Assembly (NCBI RefSeq): GCF_003010955.1
Contig: NZ_PGGO01000001.1
Location: forward strand, 124,001 to 188,000
Length of the DNA: 64,000 nucleotides
DNA from: Phyllobacterium brassicacearum
Lineage (GTDB): Bacteria; Pseudomonadota; Alphaproteobacteria; Rhizobiales; Rhizobiaceae
Direction: 5' to 3'
Under the pieces are notes generated by a model. The model searched no databases, was not told where the DNA came from, and saw only the letters and a list, made by a program, of their open reading frames with translations. Positions 1-8,208 of this stretch are shown here, one piece after another. The translations under genes were made by a program, and so were the position numbers. Every line of letters starts with the position of its first letter. The stretch's first letter is position 1.

Positions 1-150
1 GATGATATCCTCATCATTGTTGGTGGTGTGATTCCGCCCCAGGACTTCGATGCGGTTCTTCAAGCTGGCGCGACCGCAATCTTTCCGCCTGGCACGGTGA
101 TCGGCGAGGCGGCCGAGAAACTGATCGATACGTTACTGGAATCCTTGTGA
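1..150 (+). CDS. Methylmalonyl-CoA mutase, C-terminal end (partial)
   Basis: Frame 1 is open from the window edge to TGA at 148-150 and gives 49 residues. The fragment carries the end of a B12-binding (Rossmann-like) domain: the segment IIVGGVIPPQDF followed by GATAIFPPGT and a final helix. This matches the last ~50 residues of the adenosylcobalamin-dependent methylmalonyl-CoA mutase large subunit, which converts (R)-methylmalonyl-CoA to succinyl-CoA in propionate and branched-chain degradation. The catalytic barrel lies outside the window, so full length and integrity cannot be judged. The next gene starts 1 nt after the stop. Confidence 0.85.
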   Translation, partial: DDILIIVGGVIPPQDFDAVLQAGATAIFPPGTVIGEAAEKLIDTLLESL

Positions 151-151
151 A

Positions 152-1144
152 ATGATTTTAGTCTATACACTGGAAAACGATTACCTCATGGCAAGCGGCG
201 CTCTCCCTGGCGCGGAATTGCCGGCGAACGCCGTCTGGGTCGACCTCGTCAATCCGACGCGCGAGGAAGACCTGCAGACCGAAAACTGGACCAAAGCGAC
301 GATCCCGACACACGAAGATATGGTCGAGATCGAGGAATCAAGCCGCTTCTATGCCGAAAATGGCGCACAATATCTAACCGCCTCAATCCTGCATTCCACC
401 GATCAGAAGCATCAAGGCATAGCTCCGGTGACGTTTATCCTTACCGGTCAGCTCCTGGTTACCGTCCGCTACACCGAGCCAAAGGCCTTCAATCTCTTCA
501 TCAACCGGGTAACGAAACCTGGAAATGGCATCATCACGGGCAAGTGCACCGGCGTAACGATCCTGCTTGGCCTTATCGAAGCCGTGACCGACCGTATCGC
601 CGACATCCTTGAGAACGCTGCAGGGGAGATCGATGTTCACTCCCACGCGATTTTCCGCCGCTCGGAAAACGACAGGCCGATGACGACGAAGAATTTTCGC
701 GACAGCCTTACCCGGATCGGCGGACAGGGAGCCTTTCTCTCGAAGGTTCGCGAAAGCATCGCCGGCGTAAGCCGCTTGCTCGTCTATATGGCCGCCATGA
801 CAGAGCAGAACGTCAACAAGAAGGAAACGCGTGCCTGGATCAAATCACTGGAGCGCGATACGCAATCGCTTGGTGCCTATGTCGATTTCCTGTCCAACAA
901 GATAACGTTCCTTCTGGACACGGTTGTGGGTCTTATTTCAATTGAACAGAACGCAATCATCAAGATTTTCTCGGTTGCGGCGGTCGCCTTCATGCCGCCG
1001 ACGCTGGTTGCATCCATCTATGGCATGAACTTCGAATTCATGCCGGAACTCAAGGAGACCTGGGGTTATCCGATGGCAATCGGCGTGATGGTCGCCTCGG
1101 CCATCATCCCGCTGCTGATCTTCCGCAAGAAGGGCTGGCTGTAG
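152..1144 (+). CDS. corA: CorA-family magnesium/divalent cation transporter
   Basis: The 330-residue product has the CorA plan: a long cytoplasmic domain (about 1-265) that is mostly helical, then two membrane helices at the C-terminus (about 270-290 and 305-325). The diagnostic GMN motif is present at the end of the first helix (IYGMNFEFMPELKE). The family makes pentameric Mg2+ (or Co2+/Ni2+) channels in the inner membrane. The end is positively charged (FRKKGWL), consistent with a cytoplasmic C-terminus. It starts 1 nt after the mutase stop, so the two may be co-transcribed although their functions are not obviously linked. Confidence 0.93.
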   Translation: MILVYTLENDYLMASGALPGAELPANAVWVDLVNPTREEDLQTENWTKATIPTHEDMVEIEESSRFYAENGAQYLTASILHSTDQKHQGIAPVTFILTGQLLVTVRYTEPKAFNLFINRVTKPGNGIITGKCTGVTILLGLIEAVTDRIADILENAAGEIDVHSHAIFRRSENDRPMTTKNFRDSLTRIGGQGAFLSKVRESIAGVSRLLVYMAAMTEQNVNKKETRAWIKSLERDTQSLGAYVDFLSNKITFLLDTVVGLISIEQNAIIKIFSVAAVAFMPPTLVASIYGMNFEFMPELKETWGYPMAIGVMVASAIIPLLIFRKKGWL

Positions 1145-1157
1145 AACCAAGGTTACC

Positions 1158-1358
1158 TTGTGTGCTTGCAACGCCAATGGCAACAAGCGAACAGGCTTCG
1201 CCGCAGCCGATCTTCTTCTCTACTTCAATAGCGTCAGCCTGGAGACGACTTCAGAGGAAATCATACAGCTCGTTCTGATGGTCGCCGCCGGCGAAATCGA
1301 TGGGGTGGGCGCAGCAGCTTTTTTCCGCGATCATATCCAGCCGATTGAAACGGCTTGA
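1158..1358 (+). pseudogene. Remnant of a Fic/Doc-type (death-on-curing) toxin gene, C-terminal half
   Basis: A 66-residue frame reads NANGNKRTGFAAADLLLYF and later LVLMVAAGEI, which matches the Fic/Doc active-site loop (HxFxxGNKR) and the helices after it in Doc toxins. The catalytic histidine position, which should precede the GNKR loop, reads cysteine (CACNANGNKR). The N-terminal half that should come first is absent: the frame runs back into the 3' end of corA, and the only start is a TTG with no good ribosome-binding site. No Phd-type antitoxin is next to it. I read it as a decayed toxin remnant of a lost toxin-antitoxin module, probably not translated into an active protein. Confidence 0.7.
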
Positions 1359-1432
1359 CTTGAATCCTCTGGAGCAGACACATTTGCCGGAGTCGTGCTA
1401 CCGATCCCAACTCGCGCAATGGAGTGAACGCC

Positions 1433-1885
1433 ATGGCCAACGAGACGTCCAACAAGTCAACGAAAGTCGCCAATAACGCCGACGCCAAGCCGGTCCTCCT
1501 CTCTGGCGGCAACCCACAGATCGCGAAAGGCTACGGTGACGCGCCCGTGCAGGCCTACATCGCGGCCATGCCGGGCTGGAAAAGCGACGTCGGGCGCCAT
1601 CTCGACAAGCTGATCGAGCGCACCGTCCCCGGCGTGTGCAAGGCGGTCAAATGGAACTCGCCCTTCTACGGGTTGGAGGAGAAGAGCTGGTTCCTCTGCC
1701 TGCATTGCTACACAAAGTACATCCAGGTGACGTTCTTCCGTGGCACGTCGCTAAATCCTGTTCCGCCCGGCGAGTCCAAACACAAGGAAGTGCGGTATCT
1801 CAATATTTATGAAGGCCAGCTCGACGAAGCGCAGTTCGTCGACTGGGTGAAGCAGGCCAGCCAACTGCCAGGCGAACGATTGTAA
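1433..1885 (+). CDS. DUF1801 domain-containing protein
   Basis: A 150-residue soluble protein. The region from about residue 35 on (VQAYIAAMPGWKSDVGRHL, then CKAVKWNSPFYGLEEKSWF, then KYIQVTFFRG) is the DUF1801/YdhG-like fold, a small domain of unknown biochemical role that often occurs in tandem paralogues. ATG at 1433 is preferred over GTG 1424 because GGAG at 1421-1424 sits 8 nt upstream of it. The first 30 residues are low-complexity and polar. A second DUF1801 gene follows 52 nt downstream, and the two probably form a transcription unit. Confidence 0.82.
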   Translation: MANETSNKSTKVANNADAKPVLLSGGNPQIAKGYGDAPVQAYIAAMPGWKSDVGRHLDKLIERTVPGVCKAVKWNSPFYGLEEKSWFLCLHCYTKYIQVTFFRGTSLNPVPPGESKHKEVRYLNIYEGQLDEAQFVDWVKQASQLPGERL

Positions 1886-1937
1886 GCAGCCAGTGCAAGC
1901 TGCCTGTCTGGCAACCATCAGGAGGAGGACGATACCC

Positions 1938-2357
1938 ATGAAGAACAGCGACTTGAAGGAAGGAAAAGGGGGGAACTCGCCCTCTCAGCTGATAGATGCG
2001 AGAATCAAGGAGCTGAGTGATTGGCGGGGCGAGACGCTCGCTCGAATTCGGGCCCTGATCAAGCAGGCGGACCCAGAAGTCGTCGAGGAGTGGAAGTGGC
2101 GGGGCGTGCCGGTGTGGGAGCACGACGGAATCATCTGCACCGGCGAGACGTACAAGGCTGTCGTGAAGATGACCTTCGCCAAGGGGGCTTCGCTGGACGA
2201 CCCTTCAGGCCTCTTCAATTCCAGTCTCGAAGGCAACACCAGGCGTGCCATCGATATCCATGAGGGCGAAGACATTGATGAGAAAGCGTTGAAGGCGCTC
2301 ATTCTCGCCGCCGTGGCACTGAACACGTCGAAGCGAGCTGTCACTCGTCGTCGGTGA
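1938..2357 (+). CDS. DUF1801 domain-containing protein (second copy)
   Basis: A 139-residue paralogue of the preceding gene. It shows the same family features: LADW-like helix SDWRGETLARIRALIKQADP, then EEWKWRGVPVWEHDGIIC, then YKAVVKMTFAKGASLDDP. ATG 1938 is chosen because AGGAGGA lies 8-14 nt upstream; longer in-frame starts reach into the previous gene's 3' region without a ribosome-binding site. The C-terminus is basic (TSKRAVTRRR). Function is unknown; tandem pairs of this family are common in rhizobia. Confidence 0.82.
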   Translation: MKNSDLKEGKGGNSPSQLIDARIKELSDWRGETLARIRALIKQADPEVVEEWKWRGVPVWEHDGIICTGETYKAVVKMTFAKGASLDDPSGLFNSSLEGNTRRAIDIHEGEDIDEKALKALILAAVALNTSKRAVTRRR

Positions 2358-2414
2358 AACAAAACTCAAACAGCTTGATCTTGAATCTGTTAGCTGCGCG
2401 CACTCGCGCTGTAT

Positions 2415-2891
2415 TCAGGTCTGGGGCGCGCTTATGGCCGTGATTTCCCATTCATGACTGTTGAGCTCGAACGCGTCGCCGACGGATTTGCCAAACATGA
2501 GCACCGCCATGGGCGAGACATGCGAGATCATGCCATGACTGGCATCCACTTCGTCCTCGCCGACGATTGTCCAGGTTTGCGTCCTGTCGTGTTCATCGAC
2601 GATGGTAACCGTCATGCCGAAACGCACGACATTGCTATGCGGATCGGGGTGCGAGACCTCCGCAGTTTCCCGCCGTGCCGTCCAATAGCGTAGATCACGC
2701 GAGGCGCGGGCAATCAGATCGCGATCGGCCTCGGCATTACCCTTGGCCAGCACCTCATGCGCCGCGGCGATCTCGGCATCGATCAATAACAATCCCTGTT
2801 CCGTCACAAGGTTGCGGTGGGGGCTTATGGGGCGCTCGCCGAAATCATTGGAGGAATTGTTGTCGTCGTCCTTGGTGAAGGCTCTGCTCAT
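2415..2891 (-). CDS. GreA/GreB-family transcription elongation factor
   Basis: 158 residues beginning MSRAFTKDDD, followed by ERPISPHRNLVTEQGL, the usual opening of alphaproteobacterial GreB-like proteins. A short coiled-coil follows (about residues 30-75), then the FKBP-like C-terminal domain (VRFGMTVTIVDEHDRTQTW, VGEDEVDASHGMISHVSP). The C-terminal domain binds RNA polymerase next to the secondary channel. The coiled-coil tip of Gre factors normally carries two acidic residues needed for transcript cleavage; from the sequence alone I cannot say whether cleavage activity is kept, so a Rnk-like or anti-cleavage role is also possible. It is transcribed away from the neighbouring TIGR03808 gene. 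Confidence 0.85.
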   Translation of the reverse strand: MSRAFTKDDDNNSSNDFGERPISPHRNLVTEQGLLLIDAEIAAAHEVLAKGNAEADRDLIARASRDLRYWTARRETAEVSHPDPHSNVVRFGMTVTIVDEHDRTQTWTIVGEDEVDASHGMISHVSPMAVLMFGKSVGDAFELNSHEWEITAISAPQT

Positions 2892-2969
2892 TACTCAAAG
2901 GTAGGTCTTGCGGGGGCTAACAGCAAGTGTAATCCTTCGGATTAGGCGTTCCAACTCCGGAATAATACA

Positions 2970-4316
2970 ATGATAGACCGACGTCGTGTCCTTGCAGGTC
3001 TGGCTGGGCTTGCCGGTGGCAGCAACGCCTTGCTGGGCGTTGCCAGCGCACAGACCTCATCCGGATCGATCAATGCCGTGGACTTCGGTTTGCGGGCGGG
3101 ATCGTCGGACGATCAGTCGGTCAAACTCAACGCGCTTTTGACGACGGCAAGTTCGTCCGGGCAGCAGGTTTTTCTACCACCGGGCACCTATGTCGTTTCC
3201 GATATCCAGTTGCCGGCCCATGTCAATCTCCTGGGTATTCCGGGAAAATCCAGACTACTGTTCGGCGGCAACAAGAGCCTGCTTAGAGCGAACGGAGGCG
3301 GCCGGGTACAACTCTCCGGCATAGTCGCCGACGGCGATAACAGGCCGCTCGGTGAAGGGTCGGGCGGGCTCATCGAAGCCGGCAATGTCAGCCAGCTTAT
3401 CCTCGACGATTGTGATGTTGTCGGCGCGCGGAAGAATGCCATCGCCCTGTTCAAATGCGGCGGACGAATTGAGCGCAACCGCATTTCCGGCGCCGCCGGC
3501 GCAGCAATCTTTGCTGCGGATTCAAGCGGCTTGCACATCACCGGCAATGAAATCAGCGATTGTGGCAATGGCGGCATCCTCGTCCAGCGATATGAGCAAG
3601 GACGCGATGGAACAATCATCACCGGTAATCGCGTCGCGAAAACCAGGGCGGACACCGGCGGCACAGGCCAGAACGGCAATGCCATCAACGTCTTCCGCGC
3701 CGACAATGTTATTGTCGCCAACAATATCGTGAGTGAAAGCGCGTTCTCTGCGATCCGCGGCAATACGGTAAGCAATCTCCAGATCACCGGCAACAATTGT
3801 ATGGCAAGCGGCGAGACCGCAATCTATTCAGAATTTGGGTTTGTAGGTGCGGTGATCGCCAACAATCTGGTGGATGGCGCCGCCAATGGCATTTCAATGG
3901 TGAATTTCGACGGCGGTGGACGCATGGGCACCTGTAGCGGCAACCTCGTCAGGAACCTTTCCACCAAAGGCCCTTATCCCGCCACGTTCGGCGTTGGTAT
4001 TGCTGTGGAGGCGGACGTTGCCGTGACGGGCAATGTCATCGAAAATGCCCCGCTATACGGTATACAGCTCGGATGGGGACCCTACATGCGTAATGTCATC
4101 GCCACCGGCAACATCATCCGCACGTCTGGCGAAGGGATCTATGTCAGTGTCGTCAAAGGAGTCGGCACAGCGGTCATCAGCGACAACGTCATTCAAGGCA
4201 CACGCAACGGCGGGATCGTCGGCCACAGCTGGTCCGAGACCACGGTCAAGGACCTTACCCGGAAGAGCGTCGCGGATTATCCTAACCTCATCGTCGAGCG
4301 AAATATCATCAGTTGA
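2970..4316 (+). CDS. TIGR03808-family Tat-exported beta-helix repeat protein
   Basis: 448 residues. The N-terminus is a twin-arginine signal (MIDRRRVLAGLAGLAGG ... ASAQ), so the mature protein should be periplasmic. The rest is a right-handed parallel beta-helix: short repeats of the form NxI(x)NN/GNxI recur every 20-25 residues from about residue 110 to 410 (for example ITGNEISDCGNG, IVANNIVSESAF, VTGNVIENAP). The family resembles pectate-lyase-like folds but has no assigned substrate. The stop overlaps the 3' end of the convergent asparaginase gene by 8 nt. Confidence 0.88.
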   Translation: MIDRRRVLAGLAGLAGGSNALLGVASAQTSSGSINAVDFGLRAGSSDDQSVKLNALLTTASSSGQQVFLPPGTYVVSDIQLPAHVNLLGIPGKSRLLFGGNKSLLRANGGGRVQLSGIVADGDNRPLGEGSGGLIEAGNVSQLILDDCDVVGARKNAIALFKCGGRIERNRISGAAGAAIFAADSSGLHITGNEISDCGNGGILVQRYEQGRDGTIITGNRVAKTRADTGGTGQNGNAINVFRADNVIVANNIVSESAFSAIRGNTVSNLQITGNNCMASGETAIYSEFGFVGAVIANNLVDGAANGISMVNFDGGGRMGTCSGNLVRNLSTKGPYPATFGVGIAVEADVAVTGNVIENAPLYGIQLGWGPYMRNVIATGNIIRTSGEGIYVSVVKGVGTAVISDNVIQGTRNGGIVGHSWSETTVKDLTRKSVADYPNLIVERNIIS

Positions 4317-5328
4317 TATCGGCGTCCGTCAGTATCTCTGCTGGGCTGATGACGCCGTAAGTAATGCCATTCCAGTTGCGCATTTCACGATCGGCAAATC
4401 GATCAAGCTTCGACTCGAGCTCCGGTTCATCGCGGAAGATCCGCGCCAGGACGGTCGCGATGATCGCTTCCGAGGCGCGTGTCGTTCCGTCATCGCATTT
4501 GACCGCGATCCCGAGCCCAAGTTCCGGCACCGCGCCAACGAATACTCCCTCCGCCCCGGTTTTCACGAAGATCCGCCCCGGCGCCATCTCCATCAGTTCC
4601 GTGCATGCGCGGTGGGTGCCTGCGACGTAGAACGGCGCGGCCATTGTCGCATCCAGCAGGCGGCGCGCCGCCTTGGCGCGTATCGGTTCAAGCCCGGCGC
4701 CTGTCGCCATGCGGGCAAACCCATGTGAAAGGTTCCTCAGGGGAATGGCATAGGTCGGGATGGAACAGCCATCAGTGCCGCAATGATCCAGCGTATGGGC
4801 GGCACCGGTCACGCCCTCCATCGCATCGCGCACCATATCCTGCTCAGGCGATCCCAGCGCAGAATAGCCACGCGTCTCGATACCGAGATGGCGGCAGGTG
4901 CACAGGAATCCCGCATGCTTGCCGGAGCAATTATTGTGAAGGGCGGTCGGCTCCTCGCCGGTTCGTGCGAGTGCAATGAGAACTGACTGCTGCGACGGCC
5001 AATGGGCGCCGCACTCCAGGGCCGAAACATCGAGCCCGGCGCGGCCCAGCATATCCGCGGCCTTCTTCACATGTTCCGGCTCGCCCGAGTGCGAAGCGCA
5101 GGCCATGGCCAGTTCTTCACTGCCGAAGTGATAGGCATCCGCCGCACCGCTTTCCACGAGAGGCAGCGCCTGGATGGCTTTGATCGCGGAGCGCGGAAAG
5201 GTCGGACGTTCGATATCGCCGAGCGAAAAGACAATCTTGCCATCGCCGTCAGTGACGATGACTGAACCGCGATGGCGGCTTTCGACCGTCTCACCCCGAA
5301 AAACTTCAACCAGCACCGGATTGCTCAT
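4309..5328 (-). CDS. L-asparaginase II, rhizobial type (PF06089)
   Basis: 339 residues, hydrolysing L-asparagine to aspartate and ammonia in the cytoplasm. It belongs to the Rhizobium etli type, unrelated to the bacterial type I/II enzymes. Conserved features are visible: FPRSAIK near residue 48 (the serine/lysine active-site pair), HNNCSGKHAGF (zinc-site cysteine and lysine) and DGCSIPTYA (second cysteine). ATG 5328 (MSNPVLVEV) is chosen; the frame can be extended only to a TTG at 5337. It is convergent with TIGR03808 and divergent from the DUF3750 gene, with about 90 nt between the divergent starts. Confidence 0.9.
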   Translation of the reverse strand: MSNPVLVEVFRGETVESRHRGSVIVTDGDGKIVFSLGDIERPTFPRSAIKAIQALPLVESGAADAYHFGSEELAMACASHSGEPEHVKKAADMLGRAGLDVSALECGAHWPSQQSVLIALARTGEEPTALHNNCSGKHAGFLCTCRHLGIETRGYSALGSPEQDMVRDAMEGVTGAAHTLDHCGTDGCSIPTYAIPLRNLSHGFARMATGAGLEPIRAKAARRLLDATMAAPFYVAGTHRACTELMEMAPGRIFVKTGAEGVFVGAVPELGLGIAVKCDDGTTRASEAIIATVLARIFRDEPELESKLDRFADREMRNWNGITYGVISPAEILTDADIN

Positions 5329-5420
5329 GATACCCAACTTTTCCCACGAATTTGGCCGAAATCAGCCTGAATTACTGCCCTTATAGGATGCTCTGTCCGC
5401 CTTTCCAATGGAGAAACTGC

Positions 5421-6161
5421 TTGATCAAGTTGTTCGCCCGGCTGGCACTCCTGATACTTGTCGTCTTTATTGTCCCTTCGCTGGCCGCCGCTGGATGGTG
5501 GATGACCCAGCATCACGCCAACAACTGGCGCGACGCCAACTGGAGCTCAAGCAATGTACTGCCCGCCAAGCCGACAGCTGACGACGCCGCGATCTATGTA
5601 CTCGCAGCCCGAACGGGCGGACTCAAGGGCGCTTTGTCATTGCATAGCTGGCTGGTGCTAAAGCGCCCAGGAACCACCCATTACGACCGCTACGATGTCG
5701 TCGGTTGGGGTACGCCTGTTCGGAAAAATGCCTATGACGCCGATGGGAGGTGGTATTCTAACACGCCCTCCATCGTGCATGAGATTCACGGCACCGAAGC
5801 AGCAACTTTGATTTCGAAGATCGAAACTGCAATCCTGAAATACCCGTACGCAAAGCCGGGCAATTATGTGATTTGGCCAGGCCCGAACTCAAACAGTTTC
5901 GTAGCCCATATCTTACGTTCAGTTCCGGAAATCGGCGTAGTCTTGCCTGCAAATGCGGTGGGCCGCGACTTCCCCACGGATGGCAAGCTGTTTGCCATCG
6001 ATGACGATTGGCGGAACGTCCACGCTACGCTCTTTGGCTATACAGGTTTTGCGGTCGGCGCACGGAGCGGATTCGAGATCAATTTCATGGGCTTGGTAGC
6101 CGGATTCGATATTCTGAATCCGGGTCTTAAAGTGCCCGGATTCGGCAGGATTGACCTTTAG
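5421..6161 (+). CDS. DUF3750 domain-containing membrane-anchored protein
   Basis: Hypothetical protein of about 246 residues. A hydrophobic N-terminal segment (LALLILVVFIVPSLAAAGWW) is a signal anchor or signal peptide. The body contains the conserved DUF3750 stretches (SLHSWLVLKR, YDVVGWGTP, YPYAKPGNYVIWPGPNSN, NSFVAHILR), which resemble a compact alpha/beta domain with His and Asn residues but no assigned chemistry. TTG 5421 is preferred because GGAG at 5410-5413 is 7 nt upstream; ATG 5388 or 5352 would lengthen the cytoplasmic tail. The gene is monocistronic as far as visible. Confidence 0.8.
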   Translation: MIKLFARLALLILVVFIVPSLAAAGWWMTQHHANNWRDANWSSSNVLPAKPTADDAAIYVLAARTGGLKGALSLHSWLVLKRPGTTHYDRYDVVGWGTPVRKNAYDADGRWYSNTPSIVHEIHGTEAATLISKIETAILKYPYAKPGNYVIWPGPNSNSFVAHILRSVPEIGVVLPANAVGRDFPTDGKLFAIDDDWRNVHATLFGYTGFAVGARSGFEINFMGLVAGFDILNPGLKVPGFGRIDL

Positions 6162-6169
6162 GGTCTGTT

Positions 6170-6296
6170 TAGCGTTCGGGTCAGCGCGAGCCGAAGATGG
6201 TGGTTTTCAAGTACCGGAGCGCAGTGAACTTTTCTCGTTCACGAGCACCGGAACGCTGAAAAACGCCGTTTGCAGGCCGTCCTGGCGTGAACGCTA
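6170..6296. repeat. Palindromic dispersed repeat, copy A
   Basis: A 127-bp near-palindrome. Outer arms are TAGCGTTCgggTCAG (6170-6184) and its imperfect inverse (6282-6296); the centre has GTGAAC...GTTCAC flanked on both sides by ACCGGA-type boxes (accggagcgcag on the left, gagcaccggaacgc on the right), then ggttttc/gaaaaacg. A second element at 31283-31418 has the same ACCGGA boxes around a different central hairpin. The element abuts the thiolase gene and contains its stop codon. This architecture resembles the palindromic intergenic elements of Hyphomicrobiales (such as the Bru-RS class), but family identity is not shown here. Confidence 0.65.
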
Positions 6297-7460
6297 TTTG
6301 ATCCGCTCCAGCACCGACACATAATTGGCAACTGCTGCACCGCCCATATTGAAGATGCCCGCAAGCTTGGCGTCCGGCACCTGGATGCCGCCCGCCTCCC
6401 CGGTCAATTGCATCGACGACAGAACATGCATGGAGACGCCGCTGGCTCCAATCGGATGCCCCTTGGCCTTGAGGCCGCCAGACGGGTTCACCGGCAAGCG
6501 TCCACCCATTGCGGTTTGGCCCTCCATCGCCACCTTGGCGCCCTCGCCCGGCTTGGCAAGGCCCATGGCCTCATATTCGATCAGCTCGGCTATGGTGAAG
6601 CAGTCATGAGTCTCAACAAACGACAGATCGTCGATGGTTACGCCAGCCTGATTTAACGCCCGCTTCCAGCCCTCGGCGCAGCCTTCGAACTGCAGGATAT
6701 CGCGCTTGGAAATTGGCAGGAAATCCTGCACATGCTGCGCCGCGCGGAACGCCACTGCGCGCTTCATCTTCAAGGCAGTCTGCGTATCGGTAAGCACCAG
6801 CGCAGCGGCGCCATCGGATACCAGCGAGCAGTCGGTGCGCTTCAGCGGACCAGCAACGAACGGGTTCTTTTCGCTCTCCTGGCGGCAGAACTCGAAACCC
6901 AGATCCTTGCGCATCTGCGCATAGGGGTTGCCTACGCCATTCTTGTGGTTCTTGGCGGCGATCATCGCCAGGGCATCGGACTGGTCGCCATATTTCTGGA
7001 AGTAGGCGGCAGCGATCTGGCCGAACACTCCGGCGAAACCAGCAGGGATGTCACCCTCTTCCGGCAGATAGGATGCCTTGAGCAAATTCTTGCCGATCTC
7101 CGGTCCGGGTGTGGACGTCATCTTCTCGACGCCCACCACGAGTACGACCTTCGCCGTTCCGGCGCGAATGGTCTTGATGCCCTGATGCACTGCCGCAGAG
7201 CCTGTCGCACAGGCATTTTCGACGCGAGTGGCCGGCTTGAAACGAAACGCATCACTCGCCTGCAAAACGAGGCTTGCGGTGAAATCCTGCGGCGAGAAAC
7301 CGGCATTGAAATGGCCGAGCACGATCTCGTCCACATCTTCCGGGCCGATTCCAGCGTGCTCCAGTGCCCCGATCGCGGCCTTGACGATCAGGCTCTCGAC
7401 GGTCTCGCCTTCCAGCTTTCCGAATGGCAGGTGCGACCATCCAACGATACAGGCTGTCAT
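6294..7460 (-). CDS. Thiolase-family acetyl-CoA acetyltransferase (SCP-x-like)
   Basis: 388 residues. Thiolase features are in order: the nucleophilic cysteine in NACATGSAAVHQ (near residue 86), VETHDCFTIAELIEYE, and the C-terminal GGLKAKGHPIGASGV with the catalytic histidine. The second catalytic cysteine region of classical thiolases (CSGG) is replaced by FNMGGAAVANY, as in the SCP-x/thiolase-like group, so substrate specificity is uncertain; a role in acyl-CoA or sterol-type chain cleavage is possible. It is divergent from betI with 154 nt between the starts. Its 3' end lies inside a palindromic repeat. Confidence 0.85.
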   Translation of the reverse strand: MTACIVGWSHLPFGKLEGETVESLIVKAAIGALEHAGIGPEDVDEIVLGHFNAGFSPQDFTASLVLQASDAFRFKPATRVENACATGSAAVHQGIKTIRAGTAKVVLVVGVEKMTSTPGPEIGKNLLKASYLPEEGDIPAGFAGVFGQIAAAYFQKYGDQSDALAMIAAKNHKNGVGNPYAQMRKDLGFEFCRQESEKNPFVAGPLKRTDCSLVSDGAAALVLTDTQTALKMKRAVAFRAAQHVQDFLPISKRDILQFEGCAEGWKRALNQAGVTIDDLSFVETHDCFTIAELIEYEAMGLAKPGEGAKVAMEGQTAMGGRLPVNPSGGLKAKGHPIGASGVSMHVLSSMQLTGEAGGIQVPDAKLAGIFNMGGAAVANYVSVLERIK

Positions 7461-7561
7461 CTCATTTCCTCCAATATGTCTTATCTGTTGACCTAACCAT
7501 GGACCGCGCCCGGTTCAAGGTAAAGCCCGATTATTGGCACGTCCAATCACGCATTTTTTTA

Positions 7562-7581
7562 TTGATTGACCAGTCAATCAA
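7562..7581. promoter_or_regulatory. BetI operator palindrome
   Basis: TTGATTGAC-CA-GTCAATCAA is a perfect 9-bp inverted repeat with a 2-bp spacer, located 33 nt upstream of the betI ATG. TetR-family repressors bind such sites, and the sequence agrees with BetI sites that contain a TTGATTG half-site. It lies in the divergent region between the thiolase gene and betI, so it probably autoregulates betICAB in response to choline and could also affect the thiolase promoter. Confidence 0.8.
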
Positions 7582-7614
7582 GAATAGCATGCCTTGCAAA
7601 CGAGGTCTCTCAAC

Positions 7615-8208
7615 ATGCCCAAAGTCGGAATGGAACCACAGCGCAAGCGGGAGTTGATCGATGCTGCAATCCGCACCATCGGCCAGCGCGGTTCGCTTGA
7701 CGTGACGGTTGCGGAGATCGCGCATGAGGCGGGTGTGTCACCTGCGCTCGCGCATCACTATTTCGGTGGCAAGGAGCAGCTGATCCTCGCCACCATGCGG
7801 CACCTTCTTAAGGAGCTCGGTCACGATCTCGCAACTGCACTGCAAACCGCAACGACACCGGCGGCCCGCATCGCGGCTGTCATTGCCGTCAATTTTTCCG
7901 CTTCGCAATTCGCGCCGGAAACCGTTGGCGCCTGGCTGACATTCTATGTGCACGCACAGAAATCGGAAGACACGCGCCGCCTGCTGCGCGTCTATGCACG
8001 GCGCATGCACTCCAACCTCGCCCACGCGCTACAGCAGCTGACGAGCAGGGCGATGGCGATTCAGATCGCCGAGGGCGCCGGCGCCATGATCGACGGGCTC
8101 TATATCCGCCATGCGCTGCGCAATGGCGCGCCTGAGGCAGCGAACGCCATCGCGCTCGTGGAAGACTATGTAACAACAAAACTATCCGCCGCCGGAGCAT
8201 CGAAATGA
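7615..8208 (+). CDS. betI: Transcriptional repressor BetI (TetR family)
   Basis: 197 residues. The N-terminal TetR helix-turn-helix is clear ([19 protein letters not shown] at about 30-48), and the start [19 protein letters not shown] is typical of BetI. The C-terminal ligand-binding domain ends at LSAAGASK. BetI represses choline-to-betaine genes and is relieved by choline. ATG 7615 is chosen over the upstream in-frame start at 7594, which would add seven atypical residues. The perfect palindrome just upstream is its likely operator. Its stop overlaps the betC start by 4 nt (ATGA), so translation is coupled. Confidence 0.93.
   Translation: MPKVGMEPQRKRELIDAAIRTIGQRGSLDVTVAEIAHEAGVSPALAHHYFGGKEQLILATMRHLLKELGHDLATALQTATTPAARIAAVIAVNFSASQFAPETVGAWLTFYVHAQKSEDTRRLLRVYARRMHSNLAHALQQLTSRAMAIQIAEGAGAMIDGLYIRHALRNGAPEAANAIALVEDYVTTKLSAAGASK

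Noticed and set aside
5352-5420. Longer start of the DUF3750 protein
   Set aside because: The GGAG to TTG 5421 spacing and the signal-anchor position fit better; upstream residues are rich in Cys, Tyr and Pro without pattern.
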